A DNA stretch of 10,305 nt from Pleurotus djamor (GCA_029747585.1 JAPEVF010001390.1:1-10305); one strand, 5' to 3'. Positions 1-7,920 are shown, numbered from the stretch's first letter. A program made the numbers and translations. The notes: a model not told the origin generated them from the sequence alone.

Positions 1-57
1 GACGAGAAGGAGAGAAGAGAGAGAGAGAGGAGAGAGAGGAGAGGAGAGTGAGAGGTG
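1..57. repeat. GA-rich simple sequence
   Basis: Almost pure GA/GGA purine run at the left edge. It is the complement of a CT-rich tract lying just downstream of a minus-strand TATA box, which suits a fungal transcription start region. The same tract recurs near 9941-9990 with two base differences (22 versus 9955 and 9 versus 9942), and the first seven bases do not match. Confidence 0.8.
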
Positions 58-372
58 ATGATGACTTTGACGCAAATGAGGCCCAGTATTTATAGGGAGA
101 CGGCGAGGTGGTGAAGTGAGTGTAATCGTGCGTTTCCGAGTAAAGGGCACTCTGGAAGCAGCGGAAAATTTCGTAGAATGATGCCATATCGGCTAAGACT
201 TAAGCGAAGGGTTCTAGCGCCGAGGACCTACAGCCTAGGCAGCCAAGTGCCCGCCGGAAACGAGAGAACGAGACGAATAGTACGAGGAGGAGAGGGTTGG
301 ATTCATTCAATTTCCGTTGTCCCTGTTCAAGTTCTGCTGGCACTCGTCGACTGGACCACGTCTCAGGCATGC
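23..372. repeat. Long terminal direct repeat, left copy
   Basis: Read base by base, 23-372 is the same as 9956-10305 at a constant offset of 9933. The match ends only because the window ends. It contains a minus-strand TATA box and the upstream part of a promoter, and no convincing coding sequence. An ORF on the plus strand (178-444) has no recognisable domain and lies in the upstream flank of that promoter. The repeat could be a circular-contig overlap, a tandem duplication or a long terminal repeat; no gag or pol sequence lies between the copies, which argues against the last. Confidence 0.95.
87..95 (-). promoter_or_regulatory. TATA box, left repeat copy
   Basis: On the minus strand this reads CTATAAATA. 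About 35-60 nt downstream, toward position 1, comes the CT-rich tract expected at a fungal start site. Transcription from it would leave the window at the left edge. If the molecule is circular or tandem, this is the same promoter as at 10020-10028. Confidence 0.55.
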
Positions 373-768
373 CATGGGCGCCTATTCATGCAGCTGGTGC
401 ATGAGCTGAGCGATGTGGAAGGTGGTTTTGAGCAGGAACGATGAGGAGACGGGGAGATAGGAGAGAGAAGGAGCGGTCTCCCTAGAGTAAAATTGCTTCG
501 CGCGTTCGCAATTCTGGGACTGACGCTCTCACTTTAAGTGCTACATACACAGATACATCTATTAAAGTATATCCCTGCATTGAAAGTGGTAGAAACGAGG
601 ACGGGGAGGTCAGATTGCATTTTCGGTGCGCCCTGACTAGCCGACCCCTGAGGGACTTGGGCGACGCTTCCCTAGCGGACTCTGAAACACTTGCCCTTCT
701 TCTCCACCACCACCATCGCTTCCGCCGCCTCTGCCTTCCCTGTCCGCCACGCCACGATAATGCGAACA
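373..768. other. No gene recognised
   Basis: This stretch follows the left repeat and precedes a plus-strand promoter. Short overlapping ORFs occur on both strands (for example 482-769 minus and 615-950 plus), but none has a domain, a splice pattern or a start context that favours it. The 691-760 part is CT-rich with CAC/CGC triplets, probably promoter-proximal low-complexity sequence. Confidence 0.5.
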
Positions 769-846
769 AGATATATAGCAGGGTCTACTTGGCCTTTTGG
801 TTGCTTTTCCCCCGCCTGCCCCACCCAACATTTTTCCTTTTTCATG
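769..846 (+). promoter_or_regulatory. Putative plus-strand TATA/CT promoter
   Basis: TATATAG at about 771-777 is followed by a pyrimidine-rich stretch at about 805-843 and then an ATG at 844. That ATG opens only a 10-codon frame (MEPMDSTFSS, stop). A later ATG at 968 opens a 45-codon frame that runs into the first repeat of the array. The arrangement matches the usual fungal TATA, CT-tract, start order and would feed the repeat array to its right. Confidence 0.4.
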
Positions 847-1743
847 GAGCCGATGGACTCGACGTTTTCGTCGTAGTTCCTTCTCCGATCCTTCTCCCTT
901 CTCCTCTATTCGTCCAGCAAGTCCCGCCTTCCACCTCTAAGACGACCTAGGCTTGTCCCGCAGTCCATGCGCTCTGCATTCTCACGTACTGTCCTCGAGA
1001 CTCGGCGACACGCCCTTGTAACTGGTAACCAAGCTGTTTATTTTATTTCTAGGCTCGCTGATCAACAATGTATATACAGAAATGCTCCATTTTATCGGTA
1101 CTAGCGCATCCTTCGCTCCCTCTGGGGTCATGCCAGAACGGAGCGCTTCAAGAGCGAGAACCCGAATTCGCGCGCAAATGCACCGCTTCAAACCGCTCGA
1201 ATCGGCTCGTTACAACCCACCAACATGGCTCAATGGTAAGCATACTAATTTTCCTTATTCACTTTGTTCCGCTGATGAGCAATGTATATACAGAATTTCT
1301 CCATTTTATCGGTACCCGAAGCTCGAAAACTGATCCCATGTACGTCCTCCCTTCGCCTTGCTTTCGTTTTGCTGAATAACAATGTCTATATAGAAATTTC
1401 CCATTTTATTGGTACCTACTGCGCGCGAAGCTTGAGATTTCGACGTTTTCCGTGGCCTCATGTATGTTTTTCTTCGCCTTGCTTTTGTTTCGCTGAACAG
1501 CAATATTTATATAGAAATTCCCCATTTTATCGCCCCCCAATTCACTCCTGGTCCCCAATTCCGAGCCCCGGAGCCTCTCCCATCCGCTCCCTTTGACTCG
1601 ACACGACTCGGCGCTTCGGAATGCGAAACAACGATGACTAGACAGATCGACGCCATTTTATCGGACCCCGGGACGTCAAGTTTGTGTATCGGCACGCATG
1701 GACTCGGCGGACTTGTTCTTTGGCCTTGGTTATTGGATTCTTG

Positions 1744-1786
1744 GTGCGTATGTGTTTGCGCTGCTTGACTAACGATGTCTATATAG
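1744..1786 (+). other. Candidate intron, array unit A
   Basis: Donor GTGCGT, branch-like TTGACTAAC and acceptor ATATAG, 43 nt. Its homologue at 1981-2023 has the same length, donor and acceptor, and both are followed by the CCATTTTATC core. The two units also share GGACGTCAAG at 1671 and 1908, again 237 bp apart. Confidence 0.5.
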
Positions 1787-1980
1787 GAATTCACCATTTT
1801 ATCGCCCTCTTGGACGCCATTCCCGAGCTTCTGAACCCCTCCCTTTGACTCGACACAACTCGGCCTTTCGGTTTATAGCAATGAATGTACGGATCAACGC
1901 CACTACAGGACGTCAAGCTCATGTTTCGACACGCGTGGAGTCGGTGGACGTGCTCTTTGGCTTTGATCATTGTGTTCTCG

Positions 1981-2023
1981 GTGCGTATCACTTCTCGCGG
2001 CTTTACTAAGGATGTCTATATAG
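1981..2023 (+). other. Candidate intron, array unit B
   Basis: Donor GTGCGT, branch-like TTTACTAAG and acceptor ATATAG, 43 nt. It is the duplicate of the candidate intron 237 bp upstream. The adjoining exon-like sequence carries no continuous reading frame shared by both units. Confidence 0.5.
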
Positions 2024-2160
2024 AAATTCGCCATTTTATCACCCCCAAGGGACTCGCGCACCCAATTCCAGCCCTCTCGCCTGTCTCCGTTATACTCAAA
2101 TGTCTGTCTCGGAACACGCAATGATGACTGTACAGGTCGGCTCCATTTTATTGGGCTCGC

Positions 2161-2595
2161 AAGACAATGTCCTTACTCCTGGACTTGGTGGACTTGGTCC
2201 TTAACTTTGGGGTTTGCGAGACGAAAGCCATCTAGTCAGGAATTCGGTGTGTATTCATTTTCTGGTTTCCTTGCATTTTTCGTAGAGAATCTTGGTTCGG
2301 GGGGAGTCGTGAGCTTCGAAAGGATGGGTTCAACACTAATCTGCTCATCACTGACATCTTCGTCGAGTCCGCCAGCACCACTTCACAAAACCAATGGGTT
2401 GTAGAGTCTAGAATTAGTGTCCAAGCAGCAACGTGTACTTTACGTAGTCCTGAATGAAAAATATTTTTACGGAGATAAGCCCATTGCTGTTGAGAGTCAA
2501 GACACGGACAAGACACGGAAGCGAGTGTGATTTGGGTGAAGGGGAGAAAATTTGGAGAGAGGTCTGTGCGCAAGGCTTGGTACTGACGTGGCTGG
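2161..2595. other. No gene recognised
   Basis: The longest open frame is a minus-strand ORF (2633-2232, 133 codons) with no clear domain. Part of it, around 2410-2330, reads LILDST and VLAD at a spacing faintly like a kinase catalytic segment. The catalytic HRD/HGDLK and DFG residues are absent, so I do not call it a kinase fragment. Confidence 0.4.
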
Positions 2596-2790
2596 GTGTA
2601 TATAAGGAGGGCATTTGAGAGGTGGTCTCGCATCCATTCCCTCCCCTTCCCCTCGTTATGCTGGTTGTGTTGCCGGCATGTCCTCCTCCTCCTCTCTCCT
2701 TGTTGTGTAGTTGTACTAGTTGTAGTCTACCTCATGTATTAGATAGTCACACGGAGAGGCTGGCATGCTGCCGGTCTCTCCGCCAATAAA
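2596..2790 (+). other. TATA-to-AATAAA unit: solo LTR or short transcript
   Basis: GTATATAAGG at about 2597-2606 is a strong TATA box. It is followed by a CT-rich start-like tract (2630-2655), a run of CCT/CTC at 2679-2699, and an AATAAA polyadenylation signal at 2785-2790, about 190 nt downstream. This TATA, CT, AATAAA order is what the U3-R-U5 of a fungal LTR retrotransposon shows. I could not find matching TG...CA ends, a target-site duplication or a primer-binding site, so a small non-coding transcription unit is equally possible. A 43-codon frame from the ATG at 2658 looks accidental. Confidence 0.35.
2753..2781. repeat. Imperfect inverted repeat (hairpin)
   Basis: GGAGAGGCTGGCA pairs with TGCCGGTCTCTCC across a very short loop, with two non-Watson-Crick positions. 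It sits immediately before the AATAAA at 2785, so it could be part of an RNA 3'-end structure. Confidence 0.6.
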
Positions 2791-2867
2791 GAGGGGACAG
2801 GCGCTACGGACCTATCAGAATCCCTTGAATTTCAGTTTCACAAAAACACAGCACAACTCACGCACCT

Positions 2868-4139
2868 TCAATCCAGGAAGTAGACCCGTGAGAACTCCTC
2901 CCCTGACCAGGTCAGCTCATAACCATTCGGACAGTACCGACTCACCATGAAAGGCTAGATAGCTTCGTTAGTGAGATAAGAACGACGGTGGTACACCTAT
3001 ATACCTTGTTGGCCTCAAGGCAGGCGCAATAGAACGGCAACACGTGTGGATGGGTTAATCGAGACCTAAAAGTACACGTTCAGCTCATAACGGGGTCACA
3101 GGTGAATTGGTCGCACCAAATCTTGATTTCATGAAGAATGGCCTTCATGTTTGATCGATCGAGCATGCGAGCGTCTTCAGAATACATTTCCTTGACTGCA
3201 ACAACTAAACCGTTCCACTCTCCCTTGTAGATATTACCAAAGCCGCCTCTCCCAATGCATGTCGCTTCTTCATCGGGGTCAAAGTTGACTTCCAAGCTGG
3301 TGACAGACCAGTGGGGGATCTCAGGAGAAGGATTGTTGGATAGCCTTTGTAGAGTTGCACTAGCTGTACGAAGGAATTTATTGGTGGGATCTGAGTTGGT
3401 CTCTGTTGGAGAGAGATTCCGTACATGCTGTACAAATGGTTTCATCCCCCCCCAAGTCAAGTCAGGTGTAGAAACCGGCAACTCACTTTAGTGAGAGCGA
3501 TGACCAATTCTTCCAACCTATGCCGCCCACGCTGATCCGCTTGTAGTGCAGACAGAATCTTCTGGTCATTCTCCGCCAGACCTTCCAGCTGACTGACAAG
3601 AGAGAGGTGGTCTTTCTGCCGTGCCTCTTCGATGTCGACTTGTAGCCTCTGCGCAGATAAATGTGCGCCAAACTGCGCGAGTACACAAGGATGAGAAGAT
3701 CGTGCCACAGTGGGATGATGCGAGTACGCACATTGAAACAGGCAAATGCGTCTGAGATCGAGTTTTCTGCGATAGCTATGGCTTGAACCACCTTGTCCTG
3801 GTTGAGCAAGCGCCATGCAAACCCCTTCCCCGCCACATGGCATATGGTGTCCTTGACGCTTTGGCATGCGCTGGGACATGGTGTTGGCTACGCGTGATTA
3901 TCGAAAAGCGAAACAACTTACCTTTCGAGCACAACGATATTCGATTGCATCTCTGGCGTAAAGTCATCCCTCTGAGCAACTCGACACACCTCGACCAGCA
4001 AGTCTTGACATCGATTCAGAATTAGCGAACACTGCTCCTTGTGGCCTTGAACGACGCCATATTGCTGCCACGCGATAGTAAGATAGCTATAAGCAATCTG
4101 AAGAAGAGGAGGAGCAGTTAGTGCCCCAAGAACTTCCAT
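2868..4139 (-). CDS. Truncated protein kinase with N-terminal MLKL-NTD/HeLo-like helical domain
   Basis: Six exons join in frame: 4139-3922, 3870-3732, 3672-3487, 3427-3117, 3065-3005 and 2954-2868, separated by introns of 51, 59, 59, 51 and 50 nt with good donors and acceptors. They total 1002 nt (333 residues plus TGA). Residues 1-180 are helical, with PPLLQIA, KEQC...RCQDLLVEV and AENSISDAFACFN, resembling the MLKL-N-terminal-like adaptor common before kinases and NLR-type proteins in Agaricomycetes (family assignment from memory). From about 221 comes a kinase N-lobe: glycine loop GRGGFG (240-245), lysine K260 in VAVK, glutamate E281 in ILHEIKIW, then WSRLTHPHVLPFY and hinge PFMVSRYCPNG. 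After the hinge it reads 17 unrelated residues to a stop. HRD, DFG and the C-lobe are absent, so phosphotransfer is not expected. This is a truncated gene or a pseudogene. The start at 4139 is tentative. A scaffold or adaptor role is conceivable but unproven. Confidence 0.85.
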
Positions 4140-4302
4140 CTAGAGTGTAAGGACGAACGGGTTCAACAAACTCTCCCAGCCTCAGTCCTTATGAATGGTC
4201 TTGCGGAGGCTTAACCCATTTGCGGATGCAGCCCTTTCCTGTAACTTGTAACTGAAAAAGGCCGTCAAACATGGGCAAGAGGCCCTGAGCTGTCTAACTT
4301 AC

Positions 4303-4460
4303 GACAACACCACAGCCAACAGGCAATTATAATACCGCGCAGTCCCTGACGAGGGGTTCCAGGTCTTCAACGATGTTTCGCGCCTCCAGACGTTGTGAAG
4401 AGGAAGGCTGTGGTGGGCGAGTACGTCGACACCGACGGTGTGCTCAGAGTCACTAGTCAT
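4303..4460 (-). CDS. Candidate first exon of the kinase gene
   Basis: An ATG at 4460 opens 52 codons (MTSDSEHTVG at the start, YYNCLLAVVL near the end), ending at a consensus donor GTAAGT with the acceptor TTTTTCAG 51 nt downstream (intron 4302-4252). The length, intron size and position suit an N-terminal exon of the kinase. The following segment (from 4251, reading YKLQERAASANGL) stays open only to a TGA near 4176. I find no donor and acceptor pair that joins it in the right phase to the exon at 4139. Either an unusual splice site or a one-base lesion intervenes. Confidence 0.45.
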
Positions 4461-4479
4461 GGTTCAGGTTCTGATGTTT

Positions 4480-4495
4480 CTATCTTATCTTATCA
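4480..4495 (-). promoter_or_regulatory. Triple GATA motif
   Basis: On the minus strand this reads TGATAAGATAAGATAG: three overlapping GATAAG/GATAG sites, about 20 nt before the ATG at 4460. Fungal GATA factors (nitrogen, iron or light regulators) bind such clusters. The very short distance to the ATG means it may lie in the transcript leader instead. Regulation by GATA factors is an inference from motif only. Confidence 0.4.
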
Positions 4496-4677
4496 CTGTG
4501 GGAAGAAAATCTTTGCACTATGCAAGATTGGATTTCAAATCCCTGGCACTTTTCTTTGCTCAACGAGTTGACGTATATTCGCCCTTTTGTGAGTGAAGCT
4601 GCTGAAAACTACGAATCGGCTGATAATCAGTACGACAGGAATAATTTGGGTATTGCGTATCCTGTTTGCACCGAACA

Positions 4678-5270
4678 ATGGCGAAGAAAAACAACAAGGC
4701 AGCAACAGCGACATCACCTGCTGACCCTGCACCAGACTGAAACCCAACACTTCGCCTTCGCCTTCGCCTTTGTCTTCGCCCATCCCCTCGCCATCGACGT
4801 CGCCAACGCCGCTCTCGACGTGCACATCTCCCCTCCAAATTCCCGATAAGGCAACTCCCAACACCGTTCATCTTCCCCTTCGACCTCGACAATCCCCATC
4901 TTGCGACCTCCTCACCATGTATGCGAGTCCACCAACGACCCATTCGCCCTCCAAACTCTCCCGCGTTGACCTCACATCAAGCCTTCCCTTCCAACACGTC
5001 CCACACCTCCTTCAGTCCTTGCCACACCACTCACCCATCCGCTATACTCCTCCCTCTCGCAACCCAGCCTTCCGCCTCCCTCACACATCCCTACAACATC
5101 CCATCCTCCAATCAGCCTATCTCCCCTCGCACACGAATATAGACAACTCACCGACCATATGCGACTCCTTCTCGACCAAGGGACTAGAAAATCCGAAGAA
5201 GAAGGGTTCAAAAAACTCGAAATCTTGCCAAAAAAGTTTTCTTTGCGACGATGGCCGCAACGTTTGATGA
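4678..5270 (+). pseudogene. Frame-broken Ser/Pro-rich ORF
   Basis: An ATG in good context (ACAATGG) starts MAKKNNKAATATSPADPAPD and hits a stop at 4738-4740. One frame over, the sequence continues at once as KPNTSPSPSPLSSPIPSPST and stays open to 5267. Near 4930-5020 the frame reading PPNSPAL looks more natural. Near 5110-5270 a third frame reads LAHEYRQLTDHMRLLLDQG and SEEEGFKKLEIL, which is strongly helix-like. The simplest reading is a low-complexity N-terminus plus a helical segment of an older gene, now interrupted by several one-base shifts. It could also be intron-bearing, or the shifts could be sequence errors. I recognise no family. Confidence 0.4.
4750..4781. repeat. TTCGCC hexanucleotide microsatellite
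   Basis: About five TTCGCC units, one altered to TTTGTC. In the plus frame of the Ser/Pro-rich ORF it gives alternating Ser-Pro; in other frames Phe-Ala (plus) or Gly-Glu and Ala-Lys (minus). Unit-length changes would be frame-neutral. Confidence 0.85.
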
Positions 5271-5345
5271 AAACCTGTAGGACCAGGGAAGGATTGTTGT
5301 GGTACGCAGGCGTTTCGATGCGGGGGAGATATGGGTGGAGGCGCC
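5130..5345. repeat. Diverged tandem duplicate, copy 1 (module 1)
   Basis: Pairs with 5535-5812. Shared landmarks are CTCGCRCACGRATATAGA, GAAAATCCGAAGAA, GAAATCTTGC, GTAGGACCA, and GGCGTTTCGATGCGG followed by GGAGATATGG. On the minus strand it reads PYLPRIETPAYHNNPSLVL and later SRRSRIWS, ending at a consensus donor GTGAGT at 5151. On the plus strand it reads VRRRFDAGEIW. Confidence 0.8.
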
Positions 5346-5505
5346 ACTATATTCATCATTCGGTAAGTATTCTACATGTTCAGACACTTCGACACCACTC
5401 ACCCTATACACAGCTACACTACCCATCGCTCCCGCACTCTCTCTCGCCTCCACAAGCCTCGTCCGCCTCTCCCTTCCTTCCTCCCTTCCTCTCCTCCCTC
5501 CTACC

Positions 5506-5561
5506 CTAAATCACCTCCATCAGTCAATCCATGCCCTCGCGCACGGATATAGATGACTCAC
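5506..5561 (-). other. Candidate minus-strand intron
   Basis: Donor GTGAGT at 5561, branch-like TTGACTGAT and acceptor GATTTAG ending at 5506, 56 nt. It abuts the low-coordinate end of module copy 2 and is one of the better intron matches supporting minus-strand transcription of the array. Confidence 0.5.
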
Positions 5562-5812
5562 CAACCATACCCAAACCTCAAACATCCCTTCCACTCAAGT
5601 CCCCGACCCCGGAAATAGAAAATCCGAAGAAAAAAAAAACAAAAATTTTCGAAATCTTGCTCAAGACGAAATCTTCGACGATAGCGGCAATTCTTTATCA
5701 AATCTTTCGTAAACTCGTCCAGGGATACCCCACACCCGTAGGACCATGGAGGTATCGTCCCTATGCGGAGGCGTTTCGATGCGGAGGAGATATGGTCGGA
5801 TTTCGGTGGANG
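5535..5812. repeat. Diverged tandem duplicate, copy 2 (module 2)
   Basis: Second copy of the block at 5130-5345, offset by about 405 bp at its left end and longer because of insertions, including a nine-A run at 5631-5639. On the minus strand it reads RPYLLRIETPPHRDDTSM then VYERFDKELPLSS without a stop for about 65 codons. On the plus strand it reads MRRRFDAEEIWSDFGG. The single ambiguous base N at 5811 falls at its right end, in a G-run. Confidence 0.8.
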
Positions 5813-6101
5813 GGGGAGGGTGGGCTGGGAGAGGATCATAGTCAGTGCTGGTGGACAACGGCTAGTCAATACAACGATGCTAAGTACTCACCCATGTCAT
5901 ATATACCCTCAATATACATCTTTCCTTCTTTCATTGATGATCTGGAGTGTTTTTTCGAGCGGTCACCTTCGGGAACAACATCACTAATCCTTCGATTCAG
6001 CCTCTCGTAAACATATGAGAAGATGGATCTATGACGTACCTTCGTGGGCGCGTCCAACGCTTCGGCTGAACGGACAAGGTTCGAGCAAGGGGACAAGGGA
6101 T

Positions 6102-6178
6102 CTACGCGGGAGGAGAGAAAATCAAGAAATCAACAATTAGTAAGTTCCCCTTCGAGTAACAACACTGAATCCACTCAC
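6102..6178 (-). other. Candidate minus-strand intron
   Basis: Donor GTGAGT at 6178, branch CTTACTAAT, a pyrimidine-rich stretch and acceptor GCGTAG ending at 6102, 77 nt. It links the module near 6330 to the one near 6025. It is one of the most complete intron signatures in the window and points to minus-strand transcription here. Confidence 0.55.
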
Positions 6179-6491
6179 ATAGACTTCGGATAGGACCTCG
6201 CATCGTTCCCCCAGCGATCCCCCAGCGATTCCAGCAGTTTTTCAAAAATTCATCCATGGTCGTCCTCCACGATCGAAATTTCCAAAACACATCCTACCCT
6301 CCCACAAACCAGGGACAATGTGCGCCAATGACGTATAACCTCGGGGATATACTTGGATTCGTGCAGCGAATCGGCGTTGGTGAGTTATTCATGAATTTCT
6401 CCTCGGTTGGGGGGAAATGTGGACTTGACATCTGGAATTCGCATGTCAGGGTCTGTTCAACGTCATGATAACGTGCGTGGATGACGTACCT

Positions 6492-6745
6492 TCAAGGCCC
6501 AGCAAGAATCGGTCCGGCGTATCGAGTTTTGATTGGGCAAATCGAGATTTTGAGCGCGAGGTGGGTGGGGGAGGGATTATCAAGGATGCCGCATATCCCT
6601 TCGTAAACTTGGGGATAGGTGACGACATGATACAGTAACATGGGGGTGTGGTTGGATACGCCCAGCGTTTCGGCGTTCTGTGGTAATTTTCGGATTTGTG
6701 GGTGTCTGCCCAAAGAATCAAGGATAACTTCTAAATCAGGTATGT
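6492..6745 (-). pseudogene. Longest open module of the array
   Basis: On the minus strand a possible acceptor (ATACCTGATTTAG) precedes an open stretch of more than 70 codons. It reads VILDSLGRHPQIRKL, then AETLGVSNHTPMLLYHVV, YPQVYEGICGIL and THLALKISICP, and closes with TGA near 6493. The composition, regular hydrophobics and similarity to the other modules make it the best candidate for a once-coding exon. The family is unknown to me; the pattern is loosely like leucine-rich or F-box-associated fungal proteins, which is only an impression. Confidence 0.45.
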
Positions 6746-6914
6746 CAGAGTTCGTTCAACAATGTGAGATGATGAATACATGGCTTACCTTTGATTTCCA
6801 AGAATAAGGACGTCGTTCCATCAAGATTCCACGGACAGAACAAGATTTTCTGTGGGGAGGCGGAAAATTGAGAAACACGATAATCAGTGAGTGGATGATC
6901 ATACGGGTACCTTT

Positions 6915-7215
6915 AATCAACTTACCTCAACCCTAGATCGCTTCCCGAACCCCACGGGCAGCGGTCAACCTGCCATTTTCGGATATTTTGACTCTAGAGT
7001 CGCGAGGAGGTAGGTCAAGGCTTGGATAGCCAAATCTTCATGAAGCCTCCTGCAAACTCGGTCAGAGGTACGGCCACCGTGTAGGAACTCGGGAATATAG
7101 CGATCGTAGCGCTGCGTTTAGTTCTTCTTTGGGAAATCATGATTTTGGGGCGACCACCAAGAATATCTGGATATAAGTGAGGATTGTGAGTGAGATAACC
7201 ATCTAAGCGAGCGGA
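6915..7215. repeat. 300-bp tandem unit, copy 1
   Basis: Aligns with 7215-7500 at an offset of 299-300 bp. Shared landmarks are TAGATC, TTTTCGG, CGCGAGGA, AAACTCGGTCAGAG, GAACTCGGGAATAT, CGATCGTAG and GCGTTTAG. On the minus strand it ends at a donor GTAAGTT (5' side at about 6925) and reads YIPEFLHGGRTSDRVCRRL followed by LAIQALTYLLATLESKYPKM, then a stop. Confidence 0.75.
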
Positions 7216-7500
7216 AATCGCTCACACTATGGTCCAGGCACATCGTAGATCCCTCTCCCAGCGCTAAACATGCGGTTTTCGGCCATTTAAGAATGTCGGC
7301 GCGAGGAAATGGTTTATAGTCGAAATTTTGAAAACCAATCGGAGCCCTTCGCAGACTCGGTCAGAGAGGGGCGACTAGGTTGGGAAGTCGGGGATATGAC
7401 GATCGTAGGGCAGCGTTTAGTGCTTGATCGGGAATTCGAGATTTTCGGGGAGGGTGGAGGTGAGTTTGGTTATGACGCGCTGGAAATGATATGTTAACCG
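7215..7500. repeat. 300-bp tandem unit, copy 2
   Basis: Second copy of the unit at 6915-7215. In the minus frame it carries a TAG within the conserved motif (HIPDFPT-stop), which breaks it. Both copies share a TAA just upstream of the motif (within ACTAAACGC), so that stop or branch-like site predates the duplication. A plus-strand ORF (7309-7497) overlaps it and is probably the shadow frame. Confidence 0.7.
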
Positions 7501-7649
7501 AGATGACTCTTGTAGAATCAATTATATACGACTTACGGTCAATGTACAGCTTGCACGATCGCGATGTCGGAAGAACTTGCGGAGCAAATGCGAAGTCTGT
7601 GCAAAATGAGTATGTAGTCAGTTACAAGGATCACAGCTTGAATATCCGT

Positions 7650-7920
7650 GGAAACGACTCACCAGCCGATTGCCCCTTCGTATTAGATCGATTACCCTGC
7701 ACCCAATACGTCATCCAAGCCCTTTCGGTCATTTGAGCACCAGGACGAAGGTCACGTCCAGAATCGTGAAAACACGACCCAGCCTTTCGCAAACTCGGTC
7801 AAAGATTCGTGGGTGACGTATGAACTCGGGAATATACTCACATATGTGACGCGTTTCCCCGTTCGTCGTGGGTTCGCAATTTGGTGCGTCTACTCCACAA
7901 AAATCGTTCCTAGCAGCTTG
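7650..7920 (-). pseudogene. Best-preserved motif copy of the module array
   Basis: After a possible acceptor CTCAAG near 7921 the minus strand reads ARNDFCGVDAPNCEP, then ETRHICEYIPEFIRHP and RIFDRVCERLGRVFTIL, ending at TGA near 7734. Two other modules have a TGA at the matching position (near 7.0 kb and 6.25 kb), so it may mark the true end of an ancestral small protein or of an exon. A donor GTGAGTC lies at about 7661. Confidence 0.45.

Larger units (their letters stand above)
1025..2160 (+). repeat. Degenerate array of intron-end/exon-start repeats
   Basis: The core CCATTTTATYGG occurs at 1087, 1301, 1401, 1522, 1653, 1794, 2031 and 2143; a ninth, eroded copy lies near 1899. Most cores are preceded by TATATAG or TATATACAG about 8-10 nt upstream, and further upstream by CTGAT/CTGAA/CTAAC, which looks like a branch point 15-20 nt before an acceptor AG. 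Matching donors give introns at 1025-1079, 1236-1293 (58), 1340-1393 (54), 1462-1514 (53), 1744-1786 (43) and 1981-2023 (43). The last two units are a clear duplication with a 237-bp offset. In the minus frame the two best copies differ at all three codon positions alike, so I see no sign of protein constraint. Function is unknown; it may be a spliced non-coding transcript or a decayed exon array. Confidence 0.65.

Noticed and set aside
178..444. 88-codon plus-strand ORF in and after the left repeat
   Set aside because: No domain, no homology I recognise, and it lies on the upstream side of a minus-strand promoter. Its first two thirds recur at the right end only as part of the direct repeat.
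482..950. Overlapping ORFs on both strands in the 480-950 region
   Set aside because: Composition follows CAC/CTC triplet-rich DNA. They have no splice or domain support and overlap a likely plus-strand promoter.
2232..2633. Minus ORF with LILDST and VLAD resembling a kinase catalytic segment downstream of the truncated kinase
   Set aside because: The essential HRD/HGDLK and DFG residues are missing and the spacing is off by about two residues at both landmarks. The similarity is within chance.
6028..6045. Minus-strand donor GAAG-GTACGTCAT near 6037 and its look-alike near 6488
   Set aside because: Aligned modules read through this spot as coding VRH/IRH, so the GTACGT match is better explained as part of the module motif. 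Splicing there is not excluded.
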